Notes under the pieces: generated by a model
Seen by the model: the letters and a program-made list of their open reading frames with translations, nothing else
Told to the model about the DNA's origin: nothing
Database searches by the model: none
Part shown: piece after piece, positions 46,758-58,334 of the stretch
Layout: each line of letters begins with the position of its first letter
Position numbering within the stretch: the stretch's first letter is position 1
Made by a program: the position numbers and the translations under genes
Source: Begonia masoniana
Taxonomy: Eukaryota; Streptophyta; Magnoliopsida; Cucurbitales; Begoniaceae
Length of the DNA: 64,000 nucleotides
Direction of reading: 5' to 3'
Assembly: GCA_022432975.1 (NCBI GenBank)
Contig: CM039509.1
Span: 10,196,621 to 10,260,620 of the forward strand

Positions 46758-46790
46758 CATCTTCCGATAGAGAACATCTATCGGTGGATG
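46758..46790. repeat. CATCNNCCGATAG hairpin in C LTR
   Basis: CATCTTCCGATAG and CTATCGGTGGATG are inverted around AGAACAT. The partner LTR carries the same pair, plus a second hairpin CATCTTCCGATAG...CTATCGGTTGATG (53398-53428) whose loop is the site into which D inserted in this LTR. Confidence 0.85.
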
Positions 46791-47785
46791 CAAATTCCTA
46801 ACATCATCCAATGGAGTACAGCTATCGGTGGACATAGATGTGCACAGACTTCTAACTTCATTGACTAATCACTCTTATAAATGAAAATCAGAGACTCATC
46901 CAGAATACATATAGCGGAAGACTTAACAACAGATCATTTAATAATCCTTACAATCATTCCCAGACTCGGTAGTCAACCAGATAATTTCAAAACTCAATGT
47001 TATAAAAATAAATTCATCCTGCTTAAACTACCATATTCTTAATCATAACAAAATCATAGAGCATTAACCAGGGGTCTCAATCGCCATCCAGCCACAGAAT
47101 TGCACCCTGATCACCTTCCAGCAACCAGACTTAGATATCTTCATTAGCTTTGGAATCCTCACCTGATATCTGGTCACCTACATCATAAGGTTTAAACTAT
47201 AAGTCTAATGCTCAGTAAGGAATGCAATACTAACATGTATACGTGAATGCATAATTACAAGAAAATCATGATCATGTTCGTTTCATCCTCTTTTCTTGTT
47301 CTTATTCGTGTTCTTGTTCATCACTTTCATCATATGGATTAAGGGAGGATTTGTGCCGTAAAGGAGGGATGATAGTGCAAGTGTACATAGTCCATTTCGG
47401 GCCGTATTCATGGTCCTTCTCTTTGGACAATGACATACGCCAAACAGCCCCCAACCCTCACTTAATCCGGTTGCATAAGTTTCATATTCATTCTCATATC
47501 TTGCTCATGGGAAAAAACATGCTCATAAATCATTTTCATATGCTTGAGAAGTAAATCATGATGCATGACATGAATGCTGTTAATCATCATGCTATGGAAA
47601 TTATCATTCTAGACAGTTGATTTCATAGGCTCAACAGAACATCACATTATATAGTTCTTAAACATCCGTAAATCATCCAAGTACAACCATCTTAATAACT
47701 TAAAACTAACATCAAGCACATAACTAATTTAGTACTCTTAAGATGTAGGGCCCTAGTGGCCAGAAGTCTTAATACATTCACTTAC

Positions 47786-47830
47786 TTGGTGTTCTTTGCA
47801 AATGGAATACTCCTTTCAAATCTTCTTCAC
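47786..47830 (-). other. Candidate 45-nt LTR micro-exon (C, left LTR)
   Basis: In sense: acceptor AAATGATTTAG|GTGAAG, donor CACCAA|GTAAGTGAATG. Intron-like stretch 47831-48164, 334 nt, opening ACCAG|GTAAGAC. Confidence 0.4.
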
Positions 47831-48322
47831 CTAAATCATTTCACATTACCAAGTTAAAAATAAACTCCTAATAGTGCTAACCAAAAATCATTCTAATGCT
47901 TAACCTACTTGTATTTCTATATTCTTCTGCCGAGCACCTTGTGTGCGTGGATTAAATTTCTACAATCTAAATAACCAGATTCAGCCCAGTAACTAATCGC
48001 ATACAGCTATCTAAATGTCTAGAATCAACTCAGAAATGCCTTTACTAAACGCATAATAGAAATGATCCTATTATTACTCTACCATTAAAGAATCTGAAAC
48101 CTCGGGTTCTAACTGAAAACAGAGCTCAAAGTATCTACCAATAACTACATTCATTAAGTCTTACCTGGTAATCTGAGTATCGGCGAGAACGAAGGAGAAT
48201 CGGTTGTTGATGAAGAAGGCTACCTGCTGCGAGAGAGAGAGAGTTCCGGAAGGATGGGAATCGCCGAGAGAGAATGTCGGCTACAGTGGGGTTTTTTGTG
48301 AGGTTTAAGAGTTTTCATTTTC

Positions 48323-48330
48323 TATTTATA
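48323..48330 (-). promoter_or_regulatory. TATA box of C 3' LTR
   Basis: TATAAATA on the minus strand, 159 bp upstream of the candidate donor at 48164. A (GA)n tract lies between them (48230-48241). Confidence 0.55.
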
Positions 48331-48479
48331 CCAAATAAGTTCCTCCTTAATTACAATTCTGCCACTACAATAGGAATCCAATAAGTTTTGGCATATAATT
48401 ATTAAATAAAAGGTCAAATAAAGAGGTGACCGTTAATTCCGTTAAGAAAATCACCTGACTGCGAATGTCGGGTGTTACA

Positions 48480-48492
48480 TCCACCCCTCCTT
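48480..48492 (-). other. Polypurine tract of element C
   Basis: The minus strand reads AAGGAGGGGTGGA directly before the 3' LTR. Confidence 0.8.
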
Positions 48493-48520
48493 AAACAAAA
48501 TTTTCGTCCCCAAAAATTGA

Positions 48521-51500
48521 TCAAACGAAAAGCTTCAGATATTTGTCCAACATATCTTACTGTCGTTCCCATGTGGCTTCTTCAACTCCATGGTTTGTCC
48601 ATAAGACCTTAACCAAAGGAATTTCCTTATTCCTTAGAGTCTTTACTGTTGATTCCAAAATTTACACTGGCTTCTCTTCATACATTAATGTTGACTGAAT
48701 TTCGACAACCACTGGCTTAACAACTTGTGTAGGATCCCATATGCATTTTCTCAACATAGACACATGAAAAACATTGTGAACCTTCTCCAGTGAAAGAGAC
48801 AATTGCAGTCTATAAGCTGTGCTGCCGATCCTTTCCAAGACAGGGAATGGTCCAACGAATCGCGGATTAAGCTTTCCTTTCTTGCCAAATCTAAGTACTC
48901 CCTTAAATGGTGAAATCTTTAAAAATACTTCATCTCCGACGGAGAACACCAGATCTCTCCTCCTTTGGTCTGCATAACTTTTCTGTCGGCTTTGTGCAGT
49001 AATCATTCTTTTCCTAATAATGGCAATCTTGTCAGACATCTGGTGCAAGATCTCGGGACCTAGGAGTTTTGCTTCACCGACCTCATCCCAGTACAAAGGT
49101 GACCTGCACTTTCTGCCATAAAGTGCCTCATAAGTGCCATACCAATGGTGGACTGGTAACTATTGTTGTAGGAAAACTCAATCAAGGGCAGGTATCGACT
49201 CCACGATGCCTAAAACTCTAACACACAAGGCCTCGACATATCTTCAAGTATCTGAATAGTCCTCTCAGATTGACCATCGGTTTGAGGGTGAAAAGCAGTG
49301 CTGAAGGATAACTTTGTTCCTAATGTGCCTTGCAAACTTTGCCAAAATCTTGAGGTGAATCGAGGATCACGATCGGAGACAATAGATAAGGGAATCCCAT
49401 GCAATCTGATAATTTCTTGAATATACAGGTTAGCAAGCTAGTCCATTGAAAAGGTCATTCTTACTGGCATAAAGTGTGCTGATTTTGTCATTCTGTCTAC
49501 CACAACCCAAATACTATCATGTCCTTTGATTGTCTTTGGTAATCCTACCACAAAATCCATGGCAATGTTTTCCCACTTCCATTCAGGGATCAGTAAGGGT
49601 TGAAGAGTACCTCCTGGGCGTTGGTGTTCTGCTTTAACTTGTTGGCAAATCAAGCATGACTCTACAAACTTGGCCACATCCCTCTTTAAGTTTGGCCACC
49701 AATAATGTAGCTTCAAGTCCCGATACATCTTGGTGCTACCAGGATGCACAGAAAAGGAAGAAGAATGAGCTTCAGCCAAGATCAACTCACGCAACTCCTT
49801 AACACTCGGAATGTGCCATCGATTCCTAAATTTTAAAATATCATCATTAGAGAGGCTGAACTCAGCGGAGGAGTCCTTTAACTTACTCATCATACTATTA
49901 TTCTCCTTTGAATCCATCTGCTGTGCCTCTTTGATCTTATCCAAAATGGTTGGTTGAATGGTTAGAGTAGCAAGTAGGCTCGACAACTCATGAACTAACT
50001 CCAATTCAAACTTTTGAACTTCCTGCCTCAAAGGTACTGATATGGTTGTTACTGCGGGCTGCATTGTCTTTGACATTCTGCTTAATGCATCAGCCACAGC
50101 ATTGGCCTTACCAGGATGATACTTAATTTCAAAGTCATAATCTTTAACAAATTCTAACCAACGTCTCTGTCTCATGTTTAATTCCTCTTGAGTAAAGAGG
50201 TATTTCAGGCTCTTGTGGTCTGAAAAGACATCACACTGCCGACCATACAAGTAGTGCCTCCAAATCTTCATTGCAAACACAACAGCAGCTAATTCCAAAT
50301 CGTGAGTGGGGTAGTTCTGCTCATAACTCTTCAGCTGCCTAGAGGCATACGCTACAACCTTACCATCTTGCATCAAAACACACCCTAGACTAATTTTTGA
50401 TGCATCACAGTAAACACTAAACTTCCCTTCTTCAGTTGGAAGAGTCAAAAGCGGGGCTGTTGTCAACTTCAGTTTAAGTGTCTGGAAGCCATCTTCACAA
50501 GCCTCAGTCCAAGAGTACTTGGTGTCCTTCTTTGTTAAATTAGTTAAAGGCTTAGCTATCATCGAAAATCCGTTAATAAAATTCCTATAATAGCTTGCCA
50601 AACCAAGAAAACTACAGACTTCACTGGCATTTCTTTGCTGCGGCCAGTCCTTAACAGCTTGAATCTTTGTTGGATCTACTGATATGCCCTCAACAGAGAT
50701 GACATGGCCTAAAAAGTTAACCTTATCCAGCCAGAATTCACACTTGGATAACTTGGCATAAAGTTGTTGTTGTTTCAGGGTTGTCAAAACTATTCTTAAG
50801 TGTTCTTCATGGTCAGCTTCAGTCCGTGAGTATATAAGAATATCATCTATGAATACAATCACAAACTTGCCCAAATATTCACGAAACACTCGGTTCATCA
50901 AATCCATAAAAGCTGCAGGTGCATTGGTTAATCCAAATGACATCACAAGAAATTCATAATGTCCATAACGGGTCCTAAAAGCTGTCTTAGGTACATCTTC
51001 CTCCTTAACCTTCAGTTGGTAGTACCCCGAACGCAAGTCAATCTTTGAAAATACATTGGCTCCTTGTAATTGGTCAAACAAGTCGTCAATTCGGGGCAAT
51101 GGGTACTTATTCTTAATTGTCAACTTGTTCAGTTCTCGGTAATCTATGCACATCCTTAGGGAACCATCTTTCTTCTTAACGAATAACACGGGTGCACCCT
51201 AGGGAGAACTACTAGAGCGTATAAATCCCTTATCTACTAATTCCTGTAGTTGGACTTTTAATTCCTTCAGCTCAACAGGTGCCATGCGATAAGGGTTCTT
51301 AGATACGGGTAATGCCTCAGGATATGTATCAATTGCAAACTCTATTTCTCTATCAGGTGGTAATCCTGGCAAATCATCCAAAAATGCCTCAGGGAACTCT
51401 CGGACAATAGGAATATCTTGTAATTCTATCTTATTCTTCACCCGAACATCCATTATACTAGCTAGGTAACTCTCACAGCCGCCTTTCAATATCCATTGAG

Positions 51501-51915
51501 TTTCTAGTGAGGATATAATTGGTATTTTACTTATCTTTGGGATAGCTTGAAAGGTATACCGATCTCCATTCGGGGGTCTGAATTTAACCAAACCAGACCA
51601 ACAACTTATCGTGGCATGATGTCTGAATAACCAATCCATTCCCAGTATAACTTCATACCCCTTCATGTCAATTACTATTAGTTCTACATATAACTTCTTA
51701 TCTCCTAAGGATACAATATCACCTTTCAATATCTGCTCAGAATACAAGGACTTTCCTGATGGTAACATCACACTATATGGCCTATAAGCTGGTAAGTATT
51801 CTAACTTATGCTTACACGCAAATAAGGTTGCAATAAATGAGTGTGTGGCTCCCGTGTCTATAAGTGTATGAGCAGAAATACCACAGATCATAATTATACC
51901 TGTTATGACCGTATG
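48521..51915 (-). pseudogene. Ty3/gypsy pol: protease, RT, RNase H, integrase, chromodomain-like tail (element C)
   Basis: Protease with intact LIDTGATHSFIA near 51850, LGMDWLFRHH near 51630, RT with [11 protein letters not shown] near 50840, RNase [13 protein letters not shown] near 50390, integrase HHCC ([13 protein letters not shown]...CLICQQVK near 49650-49770), and core D and E with [12 protein letters not shown] near 49370. Lesions: TAG for TGG at 51199, TAG for CAG near 49439, TAG near 49210, a frameshift near 49130, TAA in PV*ILE at 48662, TAA near 48559. The tail ([14 protein letters not shown]...) ends at 48521. All three integrase acidic residues are present. Confidence 0.92.
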
Positions 51916-52897
51916 CTACATGGTATCTTCATCTTCCATCATAGCAAAGACTCGGGGCATTACTCTTGCTCGATTTGGATCAAGTGGCATGGGGCAGTCT
52001 CTGACTATATGTCCAACTTTATCACATCTGAAGCAACGGCCAGAATGCAACTTGCATTCGCCATGGTGGTTCTTCTGGCAGTTGGAGCATAAAGGGGCTA
52101 ATGGTCGTTTTACCCTCCCTTGGTCATCATTTGGATTGAAGGGTCTCTTTATACCTTGCTGTTGTTGTTGTGGTCCCCTGTTCTGTTGCGGCTGCCATCC
52201 TTTGTTCTGGCGTGGTGGCGGCTGAGTTTCCTTCGTGAACTTCCTTGGCTGTTCACGCTGTGCATATGTCATCATCTCAGCCTCTTCCAGCTCCAAGGCC
52301 TTAGTCGTCACTTCACCATAAGGTACATTGTGTATTCCAGCAGTCTTTACTCTCATATACAGACTCGGCTTCAGTCCTTGAACAAATTGAAAAGTCCTGT
52401 CCTCATCATCCTCAACCAATCGGGGAGCAAACCGTGATAAAGCATCAAATTTGCATATGTAATCCGTCACAGAGCTAGTTTGTCGCAAATTCATGAACTC
52501 CTTCTTCTTGTTGGCCCGAACAGTCCTATTGAAGTACTTGTCAAAGAAGGCAGTCTTAAACATTTCCCAGGTCATAGCTCTTGCATTAGCGGTGCTCTGG
52601 ATTGAATCCCACCAATGTCTTGCACTCAATTCCAAATGAAAGACAGCATATGTGACCTTATCCCCTTCGTCAACCTTTGCATACTTAAACATATCCTCCA
52701 TCTTTCGAATCCATTCCTCAGCATAAATAGGATCCGAAACATGTCCATTAAACACCGGGGGTCGAAGCCGGTGGAAACGCTCACCCCCATGATCATGAGT
52801 TGCATTAGTACTGGAGTTGCCTTTTCTTCTCTAGTGGTCACAAGCTGTTCTATTTGGCGTGATTGACGAATAACTAATTCTGTCAGCTAAGCAATAG
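51916..52897 (-). pseudogene. Ty3/gypsy gag, 5'-truncated (element C)
   Basis: Capsid FNGHVSDPIYAEEWIRKMEDMF, ARHWWDSIQSTA, FDKYFNRTVRANKKKEF; a Gln/Pro linker; half-motif CSNCQKNHHGEC; and zinc knuckle CFRCDKVGHIVRDC near 52000-52045. Upstream there is a frameshift near 52,780, and the reading (ELVIRQSRQIEQLV) runs straight into the LTR at 52898. The initiator ATG and leader are gone. In element A the comparable stretch is preceded by about 20 further residues. Confidence 0.9.
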
Positions 52898-54467
52898 TGT
52901 AACAACCTCAGTTGGAGTCGCCACGTAATTCATAACTTAACCTCTTAATCAATCGGTTCTTACTTCATGTACCTTGTTCATTATTAGTGTTATATATTTT
53001 TTTTTTCTTCACAAACATCTCCTAAACTGCATCTGCCAATAGAGTCATAGACTCACATCGACCGATGGTCACAGTGCCCGCCACACGACACATCTGTTTC
53101 CAAACATCTCTTAAACTGCATCTGCCAATAGAGTCATAGACTCACATCGACCGATGGTCACGTGCCCACCACGCAAGACATATGTTTCCAAACATCTCTT
53201 AAACTGCATCTGCCGATAGAGTCATAGACCCACATCGACCGATGGTAAAATATCTACCGGTCACTAGACAACAACACAACACTTACATCATCCGGTATTT
53301 GAGATACACAGCACCTACCGATAGACATGTGCAATCCACGTGCTCTTTAAAGACATCTTCCGATAGAGAACATCTATTGGTGGATGCAAGCTCATACATC
53401 TTCCGATAGGGGATATCTATCGGTTGATGCAAACTCATATATCTTCCGATAGAGAACATCTATCGGTGGATGCAAATTCCTAACATCATCCGATGGAGTA
53501 CAGCTATTGGTGGACATAGATGTGCACAGACTTCTAACTTCATTGACTAATCACTCTTATAAATGAAAATCAGAGACTCATCCAGAATACATATAGCGGA
53601 AGACTTAACAACAGATCATTTAATAATCCTTATAATCATTCCCAGACTCAGTAGTCAACCAGATAATTTCAAAACTCAATGTTATAAAAATAAACTCATC
53701 CTACGTAAACTACCATATTCTTAATCATAACAAAATCATAGAGCATTAACCAGGGGTCTCAATCGCCATCCAGCCACAGAATTGCACCCTGATCACCTTC
53801 CAGCAACCAGACTTAGATATCTTCATTAGCTTTGGAATCCTCACCTTATATCTGGTCACTGACATCATAAGGTTTAAACTATAAGCCTAATGCTTAGTAA
53901 GGAATGCAATACTAACATGTATACGTGAATGCATAATTACAAGAAAATCATGATCATGTTCATTTCATGCTCTTTTCTTGTTCTTATTCGTGTTCTTGTT
54001 CATCACTTTCATCATATGGATTAAGGGAGGATTTGTATCGTAAAGGGGGGATGACAGTGCAAGTGTACATAGTCACTTTCGGGACGTATTCATGGTCCTT
54101 CTCTTTGGACAGTGACACACGCCAAACCGCCCCCAACCCTCACTTAATCCGGTTGCATAAGTTTCATATTCATTCTCATATCTTGCTCATGGGGAAAAAC
54201 ATGCTCATAAATCGTTTTCATATGCTTTAGAAGTAAATCATGATGCATGACATAAATGCTCTTAATCATCAAGCTATGGAAATTATCATTCTAGACAGTT
54301 GATTTCATAGGCTCAACAGAACATCACATTATATAGTTCTCAAACATCCGTAAATCATCCAAGTACAACCATCTTAATAACTTAAAACAAACATCAAGCA
54401 CATAACTAATTTAGTACTCTTAAGATGTAGGGCCCTAGTGGTTGGAAGTCTTAATACATTCACTTAC

Positions 54468-54511
54468 CTGGTGCCTTTGCAAATGGAATACTCCTTTCAA
54501 ATGTTCTTCAC
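54468..54511 (-). other. Candidate 44-nt LTR micro-exon (C, right LTR)
   Basis: In sense: acceptor AAATGATTTAG|GTGAAG, donor GGCACCAG|GTAAGTG; one base shorter than its partner, with a better donor consensus. Intron-like stretch 54512-54846, 335 nt. Confidence 0.4.
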
Positions 54512-55004
54512 CTAAATCATTTCACATTACCAAGTTAAAAATAAAATCCTAATAGTGCTAAGCCAAAAATCATCCTAATGCTTAACCTACTTGTATTTCT
54601 ATATTCTTCTGCCGAGCACCTTGTCTGCGTGGATTAAATTTCTACAATCTAAATAACCAGATTCAGCCCAATAACTAATCGCATACAGCTATCTAAATGT
54701 CTAGAATCAACTCGGAAGTGCCTTTACTAAAAGCATAATAGAAATGATCCTATTATTACTCTGCCATTAAAGAATCTGAAACCTCGGGTTCTAACTGAAA
54801 ACAGAGCTCAAAGTATCTACCAGTAACTACATTCATTAAGTCTTACCTGGTAAACTGAGTATCGGCGAGAACGAAGGAGAATCGGTTGTTGATGAAGAAG
54901 GCTACCTGCTGCGAGAGAGAGAGAGTTCTGGGAGGATGGGAATCGCCGAGAGAGAATGTCGGCTACAGTGGGGTTTCTTGTGAGGTTTAAGAGTTTCCAT
55001 TTTC

Positions 55005-55012
55005 TATTTATA
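55005..55012 (-). promoter_or_regulatory. TATA box of C 5' LTR
   Basis: TATAAATA on the minus strand, in TTTGGTATAAATAGAAAATG, 159 bp before the candidate donor at 54846. Likely drives the element transcript leftwards. Confidence 0.6.
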
Positions 55013-55161
55013 CCAAATAAGTTCCTCCTTAATTACAATTCTGCCACTACAATAGGAATCCAATAAGCTTTGGCATATAATTATTAAATAAAAGGTCAAA
55101 TAAAGAGGTGACCGTTAATTCCGTTAAGAAAATCACCTGACTGAGAATGTCGGGTGTTACA

Positions 55162-55857
55162 GATGCTCCAAGTTGTCAAGACAGCATCAAAATCTCTTCC
55201 ATATAATCTTCTTTTGATAAAGATCTTCCATAGATTTGGTGTTCAACTCCCGGCTGAAGACGAGGCAATTTCATTAAAGAACACTGATCTTTTTTCTCCT
55301 TCCACTTGCTGCGAATGGGGATTGAAAGAAATCATCAAGGTGCTTTAGTTGACAAAGCACCATGAAAGAGGCATAAAGTGCTTTTGATGGAGGATGATGA
55401 AGAAGAGTATGTTCCTCAAGAAGAGTCTTATTTTCCCTGGTTCTCTCATTTCAGCTCCTCCAGCCTGCTCCGACCTTCTCCCATTTGCTACTGAGGGCTT
55501 TAATAAACCAGATTTTCTGCTTGATCTTCCGGAAGTTCAAGCAGCTACTCTTCCACCTCCAACCAGTCTAATTCCTACTCCCTCTCCAACTCCGGTTCCT
55601 TCATCAACTGCTCGTGTTCCTCCTAGAACTAAATGTACTCCCACTTCTCCAGTGAAGAATTCTATTTCTGAGGAACAATACCAAGAGCTCGCGCAAGTAT
55701 CGCAAGCCTTGGCACTAGTCAAGAATCCTTTCAGTCCATGTATCTCTCCAGGCAAGATCAGTTTGAAGCCTTTGTCATATCCCAACTTGAACATCTCGCA
55801 GCTGCCATTCAAGGATCAACAATTGTTTTGATCAAGCAGATTTAGATAAAATTACAT
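55162..55857 (+). pseudogene. Env-like third ORF of Sirevirus S, second part
   Basis: It continues the ORF cut at 26304: VVKTASKSLPYNLLLIKIF, FGVQLPAEDEA, stop at 55347. Then come an acidic MEDDEEEYVPQEESY patch, a Pro-rich tract (PTPSPTPVP) in a shifted frame, and a tail FQSMYLSRQDQFEAFVISQL near 55728 in another frame. Several frameshifts make it non-functional. No downstream LTR of S is seen before F begins. Confidence 0.6.
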
Positions 55858-56124
55858 TCCTTGAGGATGTTATCTCTTCCATTCGATTCCATTCAAGTCA
55901 TTTATGTAACGACCCTAATTCTTTACCCTTACTTTCCTGTAGAATTTTTTTTTTCTTTTCTGTTTTGTGCACTAAGTAAAATTTCTACTTCAAAAGCTTT
56001 AAATCACAGTCTAATTCATTTAAATTATCTTAAAAATCATTTGAAGAAAGCATTGAAACACAGGTAAAACCGTTGGCCAATTGAACAGAGGGCAAACAGG
56101 AAATTTTACCCATAAAATGCATTG

Positions 56125-56290
56125 CCGATCGATCGGCCCTTGGACAGCCAATCAATCAGCTGTGTCAAAATAAGGGGGGCGATCGATCGCCCCCATACCA
56201 GGCGATCGATCGGCACACGCTCTGGAAGTTCTTCTAGAGCATAGCCAAAGAGGGCCGATCGATCGCCCTCTCTGGCGATTGATCGGCAAG
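56125..56290. repeat. Palindrome block of F LTR
   Basis: GCCGATCGATCGGC, GGGGGCGATCGATCGCCCCC, GGCGATCGATCGGC and GGGCCGATCGATCGCCC. It ends about 220 bp from the LTR 3' end in the element sense. Confidence 0.9.
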
Positions 56291-56316
56291 CTCTCTGGAT
56301 TTTTATCCAGAGAGCT
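56289..56316. repeat. Perfect 12-bp stem hairpin in F LTR
   Basis: AGCTCTCTGGAT and ATCCAGAGAGCT around TTTT. Counterpart of the CTCTGG/CCAGAG hairpins of D and E. Confidence 0.85.
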
Positions 56317-57413
56317 GCCTCCTTTTATCCTCCCTTTTCCCTTCGATCCCCTGCACACTTCACATACTCAACTCTTCCTTCACCAATTTACCTCCAAACA
56401 TTACATATATCACAACAATGCATTTCATCACAAAGTCGCTCAACATTTGTGTATCCTTCACAATCTCGTTAAAAATCGACTCGATACATATTTAAAATGA
56501 AGTAAGTTTTCACGAAAACGAACTGCGTGGATCCGTTTAAAAACTAAACAAATCCCTATAAAACTTGAAAATCACCAAGCAGTTCCAGTATAACCTCTAT
56601 AAAAGACTTAAACAAAAAAATTCATAAACGGGTTTCTAAAACATCAGAACGTGTAAGTTTTCTAGCTAATCACCCATCAGCCCAACTAAACATCCCAGTA
56701 CATTTATCGATGTTTCTAACTATCAAAATCCTAAAAATACCTACGTGATGTCCCCACGGGTCAAAATACACGTCGACTGCCCAGCGCACTACCACGGGCC
56801 ATTCTCCATCAACATACTTATAGATCGGGTGGAGGGACGTCGTCCTCACCTATGTCAAAATCACCTACACCACAGAGATAACCTATGAGTTAAAAGGCTC
56901 AGTAAATCTACGTAAATGCAAATGCATGGCATGCGTGTAGGGTTCGTAAAATCATGCATTCATTTTCATTGTTTAGTTACATTGTGGGAGGTGTCACCGG
57001 GGGTTGACTCACGAGATAGAGAGGGCACATCTCACGGTTAGATAGCCCTTTCCATCTGAAGGGGGGAAAACATGCTCCTCCTCTCAGGACAGCCATGTCT
57101 GAACCCCACCCCGACGTGACCGGGATTACATGCATTTCATATCTTTTCATTAAGCGTTTCTTTTCATGAAAACATATGCGAAATTCATTTTTCGTGCCGG
57201 TTCATAAAACATGATGCATGAACATGAATTTGAGCATAAACATAAAGAAAAGAACAAACAATACATTGAACCTAATAAAAAAACGTTCTAACATCCAATT
57301 ATCCTAACTACCCTTCCAACTTACACTAAATAAGAATATCTCCAATTATCCTCGATCAACAAAGCTTATCCAAGGTGTAGGCCGGATCGGCCAAACAAGT
57401 CACAAAGACTTAA

Positions 57414-57458
57414 GTTGCGTCCGTTGCAATTTAAGCTCCTTCCACGAGCGTTATTCAC
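57414..57458 (-). other. Candidate LTR micro-exon with mutated donor (F)
   Basis: In sense: acceptor AATGCCATAG|GTGAATAACG, 45 nt, then TTAAGT where the others have GTAAGT. The upstream donor CCCTAG|GTAAGA at 57838 is intact; intron-like stretch 57459-57838, 380 nt. Confidence 0.35.
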
Positions 57459-58294
57459 CTATGGCATTTCATAACAATCATCATTAAAATCCAGTCTAAA
57501 CCATTGAGTTTTGAAAACTACAAAACTCCTAGCTAAAGGAAATTTCCTAAAACTCTAATTTAACTCGTTTAGGCATTTCATCGAGCAATTCGTGCTCGTG
57601 AATTTATAAACCTCCATTAATGGAGTTCTCCAAACTTCCAACAACCAAAAACCTCAACAACCCTCATTAATTCAACTAACTCTTACCAACGACCATAAAT
57701 ACATCCATTTGAGCCATAATCACGGTAATCCTATCGATTTCAAACCTTATTTCACGTTTTTAACAAAACCCTAAACGAACCCTTATTGTTTAAACTCTAG
57801 AAACCGAAATCTAAAGCTCCAAAACAGTAGATTCTTACCTAGGGTCGGGATTGGAGAAGAAAACGTGAAGAAATCGTTGTTGATTGGAGGAGGAGGAATC
57901 GCCGGAGGAGAGAGCCGCGTGAGGGAGGAGGGAAATCGCCGTGGAGGTGAGGAGAGAAAAGAAATGACAGAATGAAACAAACGTGGGAGGGGGGAGGGGA
58001 TTTGTGATGTTTTTATTAATTTTGGCTTATCAAATTACTGTTTTTCCCTTCCTTTGAAAAACAGTAATTTGATCCTTTTTTTCGTTATATTAGTTTTTAT
58101 ATTAGTTTCATCCTTTACTTCGTTATTTAGCCAATGGTTCGGTTATTCCAAATTTTCTTATTTCACCATAAATTCCTATTTATTATTAAGGCTCCATTAA
58201 AACTTTTCGTTCTCAAAACGGACTTAATTTGACATATTTACGAAAATGCCATTATTTATTGGAATAATAAAATTCCGTGAAACCGGGTGTTACA

Positions 58295-58309
58295 TTCCAT
58301 CCACCTTAA
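58295..58309 (-). other. Polypurine tract of element F
   Basis: The minus strand reads AAGGTGGATGGAA before the LTR. Confidence 0.7.
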
Positions 58310-58334
58310 TTAAAATTTTATCCTCAAAATTTTA

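Larger units (their letters stand above)
26305..48479 (-). repeat. 3' LTR of element C, split by element D
   Basis: Left piece 26305-27269, right piece 46729-48479. It differs from the partner (52898-55161) by insertion of D at GGATA and by about 465 bp (26395-26858) copied from the flanking S/C junction in place of a TTATATATTTTT tract. Sense direction runs right to left. Confidence 0.88.
26305..55161 (-). mobile_element. Ty3/gypsy chromovirus-like element C with both LTRs
   Basis: Termini TGTAACAACC and GTGTTACA are flanked by the perfect TSD GATGC (26300-26304 and 55162-55166). Minus-strand coding. Removing D (27270-46728) leaves about 9.4 kb. The 5' LTR (right) joins gag directly at 52898, so PBS, leader and gag start are missing. 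It is inserted in the env-like ORF of S. Confidence 0.92.
52898..55161 (-). repeat. 5' LTR of element C
   Basis: 2,264 bp, TGTAACAACC to GGTGTTACA. It contains the three 88-bp units (53026-53290), CATC-CCGATAG hairpins (53395-53510), the micro-exon sites, a GA-rich tract and a TATA box, and reads right to left. Confidence 0.92.
55905..58294 (-). repeat. 3' LTR of Ty3/gypsy element F
   Basis: 2,390 bp, TGTAACGACCC to GGGTGTTACA on the plus strand, minus-strand sense, followed by a PPT and pol. The 5 bp before it are ATTTA; the matching TSD is not found because the other end is lost. The LTR is related to the solo LTR (shared GGTGAAATAAGAAAATTTGG-like stretch near its sense start). Confidence 0.88.
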
